A DNA stretch of 64,000 bases from Paracoccus amoyensis (GCF_014490725.1 NZ_JACOQL010000006.1:17889-81888), one strand, 5' to 3'. Positions 51,468 to 61,058 are shown, numbered from the stretch's first letter. Notes: generated by a model not told the origin, from the letters alone. Program-made: numbers and translations.

Positions 51468-52714
51468 CCGCGGCCAGTCTGGAACCGGGCGACGCGCCGC
51501 AGATGGCCCTGCGGCGCACGCGCAGTCTGGCCTCGGGCGTGCTGGGCCTGATGGCCCTGATCTTTGTCGCCACGCATTTCCTCCCCGATACCGGCCTGAC
51601 CCGGCTGATTCAGTCCATGGCCGAGGCCGGGATGATCGGCGGCCTTGCCGACTGGTTCGCGGTCGAGGCGCTGTTTCGCCGCCCCTTGGGCCTGCCGATT
51701 CCGCATACCGCGCTGCTGCCCCGGAACCAGAAGCGCGCGGCGCGCAATGTCGGGCAGTTCTTCCAGACGCATTTTCTTGAACCCGCCAGCCTTCAGGTGC
51801 GGCTGATCGCGTTGCGCCCCGGCTCCTATGCGCTGGAATGGCTGAGCGCCCCGGAAAACGCGGCGCTTATCTCGCATGAGGTGACGCGGATCATGCGGCA
51901 CCTGCTGGAACAGGATCCCTCGCCACGCGCGCTTGCCCGGTCGCGGCGCTGGCTGCGCGCGCAGGCTGAAAGCGACGCCCATGATCCGGCGATTGCCGCT
52001 GCGCTGGCGAGGCTGGTGAAAGAGGGAATGCGCAGCACCGCATTGGCCGAGGTGCTGGTCCTGTTGCAGCGCGCCATCGACCAGAACCGCGACATCGCCG
52101 CCGATCTGGTGCAGACACAAAGCCGCTGGTGGATCGCCTCGGCCGTGGATCGGCGGCTGGCCAATGCGGTCGTGGCCGGGGTGCTGTCGCTGCTGGACGA
52201 ATTGCAAAGGCAGGATTCCGAACTGCGCCGCGATCTGGAACAGGCCTTCAGCGCCATGGTCGATCAGCTTGCCACCGATGGCACCCTGACCCGCGCCGTG
52301 GGCGAGGGGCGCGAGGTGCTGATCCGGTCGGGCGCGCTGAACGCGGCGGCTTTGCGTCTGGGCGCGGCGCTGCGCGACCGTCTGGAGACCCGGCTGGCCG
52401 AAGACCCCGACACCTTCGCTGCGCCCCTGGCCGGGATGATCCGTGACCTCGCCATCCGCAGCGCCGCCGATCCGGCCATCCGCGCGGCGCTGGATGCGCG
52501 CACGGCCGAACTGGCCGCGCAGGTGATCGGCGATCTGCGCCCGGCGATTGCCGATTACGTCGCCGATGTCATTGCGGGCTGGAAGCCCGAAGAACTGAAC
52601 GCACGCTTCGAGGCAGAGATCGGTTCTGATCTGCATTATATTCGCATCAATGGCGCGGTGCTTGGCGCGCTGATCGGCGGCGCGCTGTTCGCGCTGAACG
52701 CCATTTTGACCTGA
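51464..52714 (+). CDS. DUF445 membrane protein
   Basis: A 416-aa protein with an N-terminal membrane segment (LASGVLGLMALIFVATHFL), then MIGGLADWFAVEALFRRPLGLPIPHTALLPRNQ, the DUF445 signature, a long helical domain (EVTRIMRHLLEQ, AAALARLVKEGMRSTAL) and a C-terminal anchor (VLGALIGGALFALNAIL). Function is unknown; it is commonly beside PHA genes in alphaproteobacteria. Coupled to phaZ by ATGA. Confidence 0.88.
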   Translation: MTAASLEPGDAPQMALRRTRSLASGVLGLMALIFVATHFLPDTGLTRLIQSMAEAGMIGGLADWFAVEALFRRPLGLPIPHTALLPRNQKRAARNVGQFFQTHFLEPASLQVRLIALRPGSYALEWLSAPENAALISHEVTRIMRHLLEQDPSPRALARSRRWLRAQAESDAHDPAIAAALARLVKEGMRSTALAEVLVLLQRAIDQNRDIAADLVQTQSRWWIASAVDRRLANAVVAGVLSLLDELQRQDSELRRDLEQAFSAMVDQLATDGTLTRAVGEGREVLIRSGALNAAALRLGAALRDRLETRLAEDPDTFAAPLAGMIRDLAIRSAADPAIRAALDARTAELAAQVIGDLRPAIADYVADVIAGWKPEELNARFEAEIGSDLHYIRINGAVLGALIGGALFALNAILT

Positions 52715-52728
52715 GGAGGAGCGAATAC

Positions 52729-52965
52729 ATGAAAGTCACCATCGAAGTCGACTGCACCCCCGAAGAAGCCCGCAGCTTTCTGGGCCTGCCCGATGTCCAG
52801 CCCATGCAGGAGGAAATGATGGCCGAGATCCGCGACCGCATGCTGGGCGCGGTCAAGGCCATGGACCCGGCCGAGATGATGAAGGCATGGATGCCGGGCA
52901 GCGCCGGGTTCGATCAGATGCAGAGCCTGTTCAACCTGATGACCGGCGCGGCGAGGACAAAGTGA
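52729..52965 (+). CDS. DUF6489 small protein
   Basis: A 78-aa protein MKVTIEVDCTPEEARSFLGLPDVQPMQEEMMAEIRDRM. The start pattern matches DUF6489, found next to PHA genes. It is a short helical protein, possibly granule-associated, with GMTAW-like PHA-linked features not visible. GAGGAG precedes the ATG. The downstream 52966-53147 has no gene. Confidence 0.82.
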   Translation: MKVTIEVDCTPEEARSFLGLPDVQPMQEEMMAEIRDRMLGAVKAMDPAEMMKAWMPGSAGFDQMQSLFNLMTGAARTK

Positions 52966-53147
52966 TGCTTGGGCCTGGCGCGCAATCTCAAATTCCTCGC
53001 GCCTGATCCCAAGCCGATCCGCACCGCTCGCGCTAGGTTTGTTGCATCCGCCGGATGCATGGCGGGGCGCAGTCTGAACGGAGGGCAGTGCAGGGGATGG
53101 GAGGGGTTTTGGCTTTCGGGGGCGATGGTGCCGGGTCTGTCCGGGCG

Positions 53148-54164
53148 TCAACCATCGGCAGCCGCGCCGCCCGAGCGCAGCTTCTGCGGGGCATTGCCGA
53201 ACCAGCGCCGGAAGGCCTGGGAAAAGACGCTCTGTTCGGAATAGCCGAGCGCCTGCGAGATCTCGGACAGGGGCAGGCGGGTATTCGTCACCATCGACAG
53301 CGCCCGATCCCGGCGCCATTCATCGACCAGCTCGCGCAGCGACGTGCCTTCGCCCCGCAATTGCCGTTGCAGGCTGCGCGGGGTCATGCGCACCGCATAG
53401 GCCACGCTTTCCAGCGTACACTGGCCGAATTCCATCTGCCGGGCGATCTCGGCGCGGACCGCGTCGGTGGCACCTTTTGCAAGCTCGGCATGGGTATCAG
53501 CCAGATAGCGCCTGATGAGGTCGTGATAGGCGAGGTCGCTTTTCTCGATCGGGCGGTCCAGATGCGCGCGGTCAAAGATCAGCGCGTTCCGCCCCTGATC
53601 ATAGCGGATCGGGCAGTCGAAGAAGGTCGCGACCGCGCGGGACGAGGCACCCCTGCCATGGATGAAGGCAGCCTCGATCAGCGGCAGGCGCATCCCCGAA
53701 ATCGCATCCAGCGCAATCTTGCCCTGGGCCATGATCAGCTCGGCATTCTCGCGCCCGTCGGGCGCATCTCCGCGCCGGTTCAGGACCAGCGTGGCGGTGT
53801 CGCCACCTTCTTCCAGCGCCATGACGGTGGCGTTGCTGTAGATCACCAGATTGGCGATGATCGCCTTCAGCGCGCCGCGGGCGGTCCGTTCCATCCGCGT
53901 CACCAGCGCCACCGGGCCAAGAAAGTCAATGGCCTGATAATCCGCCATACGGATGCCGATATCGGGCAGATCCCAGGCGACCGCGCAGCCATGCAGCAGG
54001 TCGCGGAAGCCGCGATAGTCGATGATCATTTCCGGGTGTCGCAGCGCCGCCGGATCGAGCCCCACGGCCAGCATCTGCGCGGCAAGATCGACGCCCCGCC
54101 CGGCCGCCATCTGGGGCAGGCCGGCCAGCTTCGTTGCCCGAACGTAATAGCGCCCCGTCTTCAC
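53148..54164 (-). CDS. AraC-family regulator, OruR type, copy 2
   Basis: GTG 54164 (VKTGRYYVRATKLAGLPQ) is preferred: GGAGGGAG precedes it and it aligns with the start of the paralog at 39663-40682. The longer in-frame extension to 54290 overlaps the acyl-CoA dehydrogenase start. The sensor domain (LLHGCAVAWDLPDIGIRMADYQAIDFLGPVALVTRMER) and HTH (LESVAYAVRMTPRSLQRQLRGEGTSLRELVDEWRRDRALSM) are close to copy 1. The two may sense related fatty-acid-derived ligands. Confidence 0.87.
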   Translation of the reverse strand: MKTGRYYVRATKLAGLPQMAAGRGVDLAAQMLAVGLDPAALRHPEMIIDYRGFRDLLHGCAVAWDLPDIGIRMADYQAIDFLGPVALVTRMERTARGALKAIIANLVIYSNATVMALEEGGDTATLVLNRRGDAPDGRENAELIMAQGKIALDAISGMRLPLIEAAFIHGRGASSRAVATFFDCPIRYDQGRNALIFDRAHLDRPIEKSDLAYHDLIRRYLADTHAELAKGATDAVRAEIARQMEFGQCTLESVAYAVRMTPRSLQRQLRGEGTSLRELVDEWRRDRALSMVTNTRLPLSEISQALGYSEQSVFSQAFRRWFGNAPQKLRSGGAAADG

Positions 54165-54276
54165 CGCTCCCTCCCAGACCGGATGGAGAAGGATAGGGCG
54201 GCACCGCAGGCTTGGCAATTCGCGCCATGCCGCAACCAGCAGTGACCGGACAGCCGGCACAACCAAGGAGGAGAAG

Positions 54277-55461
54277 ATGAACGACACCACCGAAAACTGG
54301 CCCGGCGACTTCTATCGCCTGCGTGAAACCCTGCCCGCCGAGGATCAGGCGCTGCTGGCGGAACTGCGGGGCTTTCTGGCCGAACATGTCGCGCCCATCA
54401 TCAACGATTACTGGACCCGCGCCGAATTTCCGCGCCAGCTGATCCCCGAAATGGCCAAGCTGGGCATCGCTGGCGCGTCCTATCACGGTTACGGCTTTCG
54501 CGGCCGCTCGCCGCTGCTGGACGGGTTCATCGCGCTGGAAATCGCGCGGGTCGATTGTTCGATCGCGACCTTCATGGGGGTTCATGGCGGTTTGTCGGCG
54601 GGCTCGATCTATCTCTGCGGATCCGAGGAACAGAAGCAGCGCTGGCTGCCGGCGATGGCGCGGATGGAAAAGATCGGCTCTTTCGGGCTGACCGAGCCCG
54701 AGGTCGGATCGGGCGCGGCTGGCGGGTTGATGACGACCTGCCGGCGCGAGGGCGATGAATGGGTGCTGAACGGTGCCAAGCGCTGGATCGGCAATGCCAC
54801 ATTCGCCGATATCAACGTGATCTGGGCGCGCGATGTCGATGACGGCCAGGTCAAGGGCTTCGTCGTCGAAAAGGGCACCCCGGGTTTTGCGACCGAGGTG
54901 ATGAAGAACAAGATCGCCCTGCGGGTCGTGCAGAATGCCATGATCACCCTGACCGATTGCCGCGTGCCCCATGCCAACAAGCTGGAAAGTGCCAACAGCT
55001 TCGCCGATACCGCGCGGGTGCTGCGCATGACCCGCGGCTTCGTCGCCTGGGAGGCGGTGGGCTGCGGGCTTGGTGCCTTCGAACATGCGCTTGCCTATGC
55101 CAAAAAGCGCAAGCAGTTCGGTCGGCCCATCGGCGGCTTTCAGATGGTGCAGGATCAGCTTGTGAAGATGCTGGCGGGGGTCACCACCTCGATGACGCTG
55201 TGCCACCGGCTGAGCCAGTTGGAAGAACAGGGGCAGGGCAGCGAGGAAGCGGCCTCGCTGGCCAAGCTTTATTGCACCGTATCCGCACGCGAGACGGTCG
55301 GGCTGGCGCGAGAACTGCTGGGCGGCAATGGCATACTGCTGGAAGAAAACGTCGGTCGCTTCGTCGCCGATGCCGAAGCAATCTACTCCTACGAGGGTAC
55401 GCGAGAGATCAACGCCCTGATTGTAGGTCGCGGATTGACCGGCATCGGCGCATTCGTCTGA
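54277..55461 (+). CDS. Acyl-CoA dehydrogenase family protein
   Basis: A 394-aa flavoprotein: SFGLTEPEVGSGAAG, NGAKRWIGNATFADINVIWARD, KRKQFGRPIGGFQMVQDQL, LLGGNGILLEENVGRFVADAEAIYSYEGTREINALIVGR. The layout fits glutaryl-CoA or short/medium-chain dehydrogenases; Glu in YSYEGTREIN is the catalytic base. A strong AAGGAGGAG precedes ATG. It would begin beta-oxidation of acyl-CoA from the fatty-acid pathway. Confidence 0.9.
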   Translation: MNDTTENWPGDFYRLRETLPAEDQALLAELRGFLAEHVAPIINDYWTRAEFPRQLIPEMAKLGIAGASYHGYGFRGRSPLLDGFIALEIARVDCSIATFMGVHGGLSAGSIYLCGSEEQKQRWLPAMARMEKIGSFGLTEPEVGSGAAGGLMTTCRREGDEWVLNGAKRWIGNATFADINVIWARDVDDGQVKGFVVEKGTPGFATEVMKNKIALRVVQNAMITLTDCRVPHANKLESANSFADTARVLRMTRGFVAWEAVGCGLGAFEHALAYAKKRKQFGRPIGGFQMVQDQLVKMLAGVTTSMTLCHRLSQLEEQGQGSEEAASLAKLYCTVSARETVGLARELLGGNGILLEENVGRFVADAEAIYSYEGTREINALIVGRGLTGIGAFV

Positions 55462-55854
55462 TCCGGGTCAGCGCACTGGTGGGTCTGTCATATGCGTGGC
55501 AGGCCCTTTTTATGCTACACGCGTTGGTCGGTGCCTCACGTTGCGACGCGTTATCTGACTGTTCTGTGCCCGCCAGGTCTTAGCGAGAGGTGGGGTCCGA
55601 GGAGCAGCTTTGTGACGGCGCGGGCAGAGCAAGTTGATACAGGATCTGAAACTCTCCGGTAAACCCGGGGCGGTTCAATCGGCTGACCGACCGCTTTTCA
55701 GGATGGGCAGCGCATCGCGGCTAAATTGAGTATGAAACTGGCGATGACGAAGATGCCCATTGCGTCTCCGAGCCACACTCTATTGACCCCGCCAACTATT
55801 CTCACGACGATCACCGGGAACATAAACTTAAAACAATGCCGGACGCCCGTCTGA
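55462..55854. other. Intergenic region before the helicase fusion
   Basis: About 390 bases with no confident gene. A 41-codon minus-strand frame at 55698-55823 (MFPVIVVRIVGGVNRVWLGD, then a hydrophobic helix) could encode a small membrane protein, but has no clear ribosome binding site. Base composition drops near 55740-55850, consistent with the promoter of the next gene. Confidence 0.45.
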
Positions 55855-57693
55855 ATGAATGAAGATTTCCGCGAATTTCTGGGGCGCTGCATTTCCGTCG
55901 ATCTGGAGGTCGATCCGAAATCCGCCCAGATATTCGCGCTTGCGGCGGTCCGGCCTGACGATGCCCCGGCCATTGTCTCCCGGCGGGGCGCCTTGACCGA
56001 GGCGCTGGACCGGCTGGAAACGGCGCTCGGCCGGACAGATCATCTGATCGGCCACAATATCCTGCGCCACGATCTGCCGCATCTGGCGGCGGCGCGGCAC
56101 CGGCTGGCGACGCTGGCGCAAGCACCGATTGACACGCTGTGGCTGAACCCGCTGGCCTTTCCGCGCAACCCCTATCACCATCTGGTCAAGCACTATCACG
56201 ACGGGCGCTTGCAGGCAGGTCATGTGAACGACCCGGAACTGGATGCGCAGCTGGTTTTCGAGGTGCTGGGCAACCAGCTTGAGGCCCTTCGACAGCTGAA
56301 CGCAGAAGCGCCCGACGCGCTGACCGCCTATCATTTCCTGACCACGCGGAGCGAGACTTCCGCCGGTTTTGACGCCCTGTTCAGGCTGGTTCGCCGTGCT
56401 GGCCGGCCCTCTGCGACCGTCGCGCATGACGCGATCCGCAAGCTGCTGGCGGGACATGCCTGTGAAACGCGGGTTGGAAAAGTCTTCGACTGGCTGGCCG
56501 ACCCAAAGTTGGGATGGCCGCTCGCCTATGCGCTGTCCTGGATCTCTGTCGCGGGCGGCGATTCCGTCATGCCGCCTTGGGTGCGGATGCAGTTTCGGGA
56601 TGCGGCGCGCATCGTGCGGGACCTGCGCGATACCGCCTGCGACAGTCTCGATTGCAGCTGGTGCCGCGAACACAGTGATCCCGGCCGCGCGCTGAGCCGC
56701 TGGTTCGGCTTTGACGCCTTTCGCCCGCAACCCGCCGACCCGCAGACCGGCCGCCCCTTGCAGGAACGCATCGTTTCCGAGGCTATGGGCGGCCAGAGCA
56801 TCCTCGGCATCCTGCCGACGGGGACGGGTAAATCGGTCTGCTATCAGATCCCGGCGCTGACCAAGTTCGACAAGACTGGCGCGCTGACCGTAGTCATCTC
56901 GCCGCTGGTCGCGCTGATGTCGGATCAGGTGCAGGGGATGGAGCGGGCGGGGATATCCTCGGCGATCACCATCAACGGCATGCTGTCGATGCCCGAACGG
57001 CAGAACGCGCTCGATCGGGTGCGGATGGGCGATGCGGCGATGCTGCTGATCTCGCCCGAACAGCTGCGCAGCACCTCAGTGCGGTCTGTCCTGAAACAGC
57101 GCGAGATCGGGCTCTGGGTGCTGGACGAGGCGCATTGCGTGTCGAAATGGGGCCACGATTTCCGGCCCGATTACCGCTATATCGGCCGGTTCATCAGGGA
57201 ATCCTCGGGCGATGCGCCACCCGCACCGGTCCTCTGCCTGACGGCGACGGCCAGGCCTGAAGTGGTGACGGATATCCGCGAGCACTTTCGGTCCCGGCTG
57301 GGCCTCGATCTCTTGCTGCTGGACGGCGGCGCGGTGCGCACCAACCTGTCCTTCGAGGTGCGCGAAACGCAGAAGGGCACCAAGCTGGCCGATATTCTGG
57401 ACGTGATCGAGGCCAAGCTGCCGGCCGAGGGGGCCTCGGGTGCTGTGGTTTATTGTGCGACGCGCAGCGCGACAGAGCGGGTGGCGGAATTCCTGAAGCA
57501 GCAGGGCCTCGCTGCCGAACATTTCCATGCCGGGCTGACGGCCGAGGCCAAGCGCGACGTTCAGGAACGCTTCCGCATCGGCGAATTGCGGATCATCGCT
57601 GCGACCAACGCCTTCGGCATGGGGATCGACAAGCCCGATATCCGCCTGGTCGTGCATGGCGATATTCCCGGATCACTGGAAAACTATCTGTAG
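55855..57693 (+). CDS. DEDD exonuclease-RecQ helicase part of a giant fusion (N-terminal, 612 aa)
   Basis: Residues 1-150 resemble a DnaQ-like 3'-5' exonuclease: ISVDLEVDPKSAQIFALAAV, LIGHNILRHDLPHLA and NDPELDAQLVFEVL give the D-E-D-D pattern. Near residues 260-272 is a Cys/His cluster (CDSLDCSWCREH). A RecQ-family helicase follows: LGILPTGTGKSVCYQIPAL (Walker A, Lys326), SPLVALMSDQV, LDEAHCVSKWGHDFRPDY, CLTATARPE, CATRSATERVAEFL and ATNAFGMGIDKPDIR. It ends at TAG 57691 just after SLENYL, before motif VI. The same frame continues to 60954. Upstream of the ATG the ribosome binding site is weak. Confidence 0.9.
   Translation: MNEDFREFLGRCISVDLEVDPKSAQIFALAAVRPDDAPAIVSRRGALTEALDRLETALGRTDHLIGHNILRHDLPHLAAARHRLATLAQAPIDTLWLNPLAFPRNPYHHLVKHYHDGRLQAGHVNDPELDAQLVFEVLGNQLEALRQLNAEAPDALTAYHFLTTRSETSAGFDALFRLVRRAGRPSATVAHDAIRKLLAGHACETRVGKVFDWLADPKLGWPLAYALSWISVAGGDSVMPPWVRMQFRDAARIVRDLRDTACDSLDCSWCREHSDPGRALSRWFGFDAFRPQPADPQTGRPLQERIVSEAMGGQSILGILPTGTGKSVCYQIPALTKFDKTGALTVVISPLVALMSDQVQGMERAGISSAITINGMLSMPERQNALDRVRMGDAAMLLISPEQLRSTSVRSVLKQREIGLWVLDEAHCVSKWGHDFRPDYRYIGRFIRESSGDAPPAPVLCLTATARPEVVTDIREHFRSRLGLDLLLLDGGAVRTNLSFEVRETQKGTKLADILDVIEAKLPAEGASGAVVYCATRSATERVAEFLKQQGLAAEHFHAGLTAEAKRDVQERFRIGELRIIAATNAFGMGIDKPDIRLVVHGDIPGSLENYL
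57691..57693 (+). other. In-frame amber codon replacing the RecQ motif VI glutamine
   Basis: RecQ-family motif VI is usually Q-E-x-G-R-A-G-R-D. Here the frame reads SLENYL, TAG, EAGRAGRDRE. A single C to T change of CAG gives TAG. Reading through would restore a 1699-residue protein (55855-60954). Confidence 0.85.
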
Positions 57694-57735
57694 GAGGCTG
57701 GGCGGGCGGGTCGCGACCGCGAACATGCTGATTGC

Positions 57736-60700
57736 GTGCTGTTGTTCTCGGGCGAGGATGTCGAGCGGCAATTCTCGCTTTCAGCGCGTTCGCGGCTGGC
57801 GCGGCACGAGATTGGCGCGATCCTCAAGGCGCTGCGGCGGCTGAACGAGAAAACCGCGAAGACTGGCGACGTCGTGGCAACTTCGGGCGAGATTGTCCGC
57901 GCCGAGCGCGATCAGGAATTCGAGCGCGACAGCGCCGCCGACGATACTCGCGTCAAGACCGCCGTATCCTGGCTGGAGGAAGCAACGCTGCTAAGCCGCG
58001 AGGAAAATCGGGTACAGGTCTTTCCGTCCTTGTTGCGCATTCGCAAGCTGGAAGAGGTCGAGGCGATCCTTGAACGCGCCGCGATTACTGGCACGCGGCA
58101 AAAGCAGTTGCTGGACATCGTGCGCCATCTGATGAACGCGCCGCCGGATCAGGGGATTTCCACCGACGAGTTGACCGGCGTCAGTGGGCTAAGCGGGGCA
58201 GCGCTGAACAAGGCCATGGCCGATCTGGAGGCGCTTGGCATCGCGCGTAACGATCTGGCGGTGACGGTCTTCGTCCATGTCGGCGTGGAGGGGCATTCGC
58301 AAAGCCGCTTCATGCAGGCTGCAGAGCTTGAGGCCGACCTGATCGCCCTGATGCGCGAGACTGCACCCGATGCCGATGGCGACGCACCGATGCCGCTGCA
58401 TCTGGCCGAGACCTGCCAGGCTCTGCGCGACCGGGGCCATGGCGGCGCGCGGCCCGATATCGTCGAAAAGCTGCTGCGCGGCATGGCGCGCGATGGTCGC
58501 GATCAGGAAGGCGGGCGCGGGAACCTTCACCTGCGCAAGGCCTCGCGCAATACGTTGATGGTCAGGCTGCAACGCTCGTGGCCGGTCGTTGACCAGACCG
58601 CGGAGATTAGGCGTCAGGGTGCAGAATTGCTGCTGGCGCATCTGACCGGCAAGGTTGCAAAGGGCACGCGCGGCAAGGATATTCAGGTTGAAACCACCAT
58701 GGGCGATCTGCTGGCAAGCCTGACTGGCGACGCTTTGCTGCGCGGCGCCGTCAAGGACATGAACAAGCTGATGGAGCGTGCGCTTCTGTGGCTGCACGAG
58801 CAGGAGGTGGTGACGCTGGGCAAGGGGTTGACGGTATTCCGGCCCGCCATGACCCTGCATCTGCGCCCGGGGCGCGACCTTTTCACCGTCGAGCATTTCA
58901 CTCCGCTGGAAGAACATTATTCTGAACAGACCATCCAGACCCATGTCATGGCGGCCTATGCCGAGCAGGGTCTTGCCGCCATCGATAAGGCGCAGAAGCT
59001 GTCCGAGGATTATTTCGTTCTTGACCGCGACACGTTTCAGAAAAAATGGCTGCCCGGTCGCGGCACCGAATTGCGGCGCCAGACCACCGGCGCCTCGTGG
59101 AAATCCATCGTCGAAGATCTGGGCAACCCGGTCCAGCAGAAGATCGTCGCCGATGACCGCGAGCAGACCAATGTGCTTGTGCTTGCTGGCCCCGGCTCGG
59201 GCAAGACCCGGGTTCTGGTCCATCGTATCGCATACCTGATCCGGGTCCGGCGCGAGGATCCGCGCGGCATTCTGGTGCTGGCCTATAACCGCCACGCCGC
59301 TGCCGAGATCCGCGCCCGACTGCGCCACCTGATCGGTGACGATGCCGCCTTCGTCACCGTCTCGACCTGCCACGCACTGGCGATGCGCTTGGTCGGCGCC
59401 AGTTTCGTCGGCGCATCGGGGGATGATCGCGATTTCGACGGCATCGTCATGGAGGCGGTGCGGCAATTGAACGGCGAGGGGCTGAGCAGGGCCGAGGCCG
59501 AGGCGCAGCGCGACGCGCTGATCCAGGGCTATCGCTGGATTCTGGTCGATGAATATCAGGATATCGGCCCCGAGGAATATGCGTTGATCGCGGCCGTCGC
59601 CGGGCGCTCGCTGGAGGATCCCGATCTGCGGCTCAGCCTGTTTGCGGTGGGCGATGACGATCAGAATATCTATGCCTTCGCCGGTGCCTCGGTCGGCTTC
59701 ATCCGCAGGTTCGAGGAGGATTACCGGGCGAGGCCGGAATATCTGATCGAGAATTACCGCTCGACCCGCCACATCATTGAAGCCGCGAACCGCGCGATTG
59801 CGCCAGCATCTTCACGTATGAAGGCGGATCAGGCGATCAGCATTGACCGCAATCGCGGACGGTTACCGCCGGGTGGGCAGATGGCGCAATCCGATCCGGT
59901 TGCGCAGGGCCGGGTTCAGCTTTTGCATTGCCCGCCTGGGCGGGCGCCGCAGGCCGTCGCGGCGGTGGATGAACTACTGCGCCAGGCTCGTCTTGATCCC
60001 GATGAATGGAACTGGTCGCGCACCGCCATCATCTCACGCGACTGGAAGGGGCTGGGGCCAGTCCGCGCCTATGCCGAGGCCATGGGCATTCCGGTCAAGA
60101 TGGCCAATGAGAGCCTGCCCAATATCTGGCGCCTGCGCGAGATGCAGAATTTCATCGCCACACTGAGGGAGGATCCCGCCGCCCGATTGGGAATTGCGGG
60201 TATACTGGAATGCCTGAACCGGCATCCCGGAAACCGCTGGACCGGCCTGATCGCCGAAGGCATTGCCGGGCTCGCGCGCGAGATCGCCGAGAAGACCATT
60301 CCCGTTCCGGACCTCATTGAATGGTTTGCCGAATGGTCGCGCGACACTCGGGGCGAGCAGCGGGGGCTGCTGCTCTTGACCGCGCATCGGGCCAAGGGGC
60401 TGGAATTCGACGGTGTCATCATTCTGGACGGCGGCTGGGACAGACCGTCCAAGGGCGAGGATGCCGATGCCCCGCGCCGCCTGTTCTATGTCGCCATAAC
60501 CCGCGCCCGACGCAGTCTGGCCGTGATGGCCGAAGGCGCGCACCCGTTCCTCGCGTCGCATGAGGATCTGCTGCGACGGGAGGTCGCGCCCGATTGCAGC
60601 GCGCTTCTGGGTCGGTCCGAGCAATATGTCATGCCCGACATGAAGCTGGTCGATCTGTCCTGGGCCGGGCGGCTTGGAGATGGCGATCCTTCGCTTGGCG

Positions 60701-60954
60701 CCATTGCCACCTGCGAGGTCGGCGACCCGGTAGCACTGATTTGCAACGAAGGCCGCTGGTTCATTCGCGATCGGGACGGCAATTCGCTTGGCCGCATGTC
60801 GAGCGCCTTCTCGCCACCCGAAGGCCTGACCTTCCTGCGCGGTGAAATCGGCGCCGTCATCCGCTGGCGCAAAAGCGACAATGAGGAACAATACCACAGC
60901 AGCATCCGCCGCGACGAATGGGAAGCCGTCCTTCCAGAGCTGGTCTTCGGATAG
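57736..60954 (+). CDS. RecQ C-terminal and UvrD/Rep helicase part of the fusion (C-terminal, about 1072 aa)
   Basis: In frame with 55855-57693; GTG 57736 is only the first possible start after the amber codon and has no ribosome binding site. It begins with the RecQ zinc/winged-helix region (CVLLFSGEDVERQF, QLLDIVRHLMN). Later is a full superfamily 1 helicase: LAGPGSGKTRVLVHRIAYLI (Walker A, about residue 1115 of the joined protein), LVDEYQDIGPEEY, FAVGDDDQNIYAFAGA, LTAHRAKGLEFDGVIILDGG and FYVAITRARRSLAV. Exonuclease, RecQ and UvrD in one chain suggests DNA end processing or nucleic-acid defence. No close named system was recognised. Confidence 0.9.
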   Translation: MLLFSGEDVERQFSLSARSRLARHEIGAILKALRRLNEKTAKTGDVVATSGEIVRAERDQEFERDSAADDTRVKTAVSWLEEATLLSREENRVQVFPSLLRIRKLEEVEAILERAAITGTRQKQLLDIVRHLMNAPPDQGISTDELTGVSGLSGAALNKAMADLEALGIARNDLAVTVFVHVGVEGHSQSRFMQAAELEADLIALMRETAPDADGDAPMPLHLAETCQALRDRGHGGARPDIVEKLLRGMARDGRDQEGGRGNLHLRKASRNTLMVRLQRSWPVVDQTAEIRRQGAELLLAHLTGKVAKGTRGKDIQVETTMGDLLASLTGDALLRGAVKDMNKLMERALLWLHEQEVVTLGKGLTVFRPAMTLHLRPGRDLFTVEHFTPLEEHYSEQTIQTHVMAAYAEQGLAAIDKAQKLSEDYFVLDRDTFQKKWLPGRGTELRRQTTGASWKSIVEDLGNPVQQKIVADDREQTNVLVLAGPGSGKTRVLVHRIAYLIRVRREDPRGILVLAYNRHAAAEIRARLRHLIGDDAAFVTVSTCHALAMRLVGASFVGASGDDRDFDGIVMEAVRQLNGEGLSRAEAEAQRDALIQGYRWILVDEYQDIGPEEYALIAAVAGRSLEDPDLRLSLFAVGDDDQNIYAFAGASVGFIRRFEEDYRARPEYLIENYRSTRHIIEAANRAIAPASSRMKADQAISIDRNRGRLPPGGQMAQSDPVAQGRVQLLHCPPGRAPQAVAAVDELLRQARLDPDEWNWSRTAIISRDWKGLGPVRAYAEAMGIPVKMANESLPNIWRLREMQNFIATLREDPAARLGIAGILECLNRHPGNRWTGLIAEGIAGLAREIAEKTIPVPDLIEWFAEWSRDTRGEQRGLLLLTAHRAKGLEFDGVIILDGGWDRPSKGEDADAPRRLFYVAITRARRSLAVMAEGAHPFLASHEDLLRREVAPDCSALLGRSEQYVMPDMKLVDLSWAGRLGDGDPSLGAIATCEVGDPVALICNEGRWFIRDRDGNSLGRMSSAFSPPEGLTFLRGEIGAVIRWRKSDNEEQYHSSIRRDEWEAVLPELVFG

Positions 60955-60983
60955 GCTTTTGGGGCGCTGGATTCATCGAGGGC

Positions 60984-61045
60984 GTCTCAGAAGCAATGTT
61001 GGTTCGATTCCACCGTCTTCGAACAGGACCAGCCAGCCGCTCTAG
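60984..61045 (-). pseudogene. Terminase small-subunit remnant, left of the IS element
   Basis: Bridging the IS, the minus-strand frame reads AR*SGWLVLFEDGGIEP, matching ARKSGRLVLFADGSIDA of the gene at 11642-12235. DNA around 61020-61045 matches 12139-12163 closely without gaps. The rest of the gene is lost and the left border merges with sequence behind the helicase gene. Confidence 0.7.
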
Positions 61046-61058
61046 GTCCTGTGGACAG

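Noticed and set aside
55828..56730. 300-codon minus-strand frame opposite the exonuclease domain
   Set aside because: Shadow composition and no motif; the plus strand has clear exonuclease and RecQ motifs.
58189..59772. 527-codon minus-strand frame opposite the UvrD part
   Set aside because: Antisense to strong superfamily 1 helicase motifs and without its own features.
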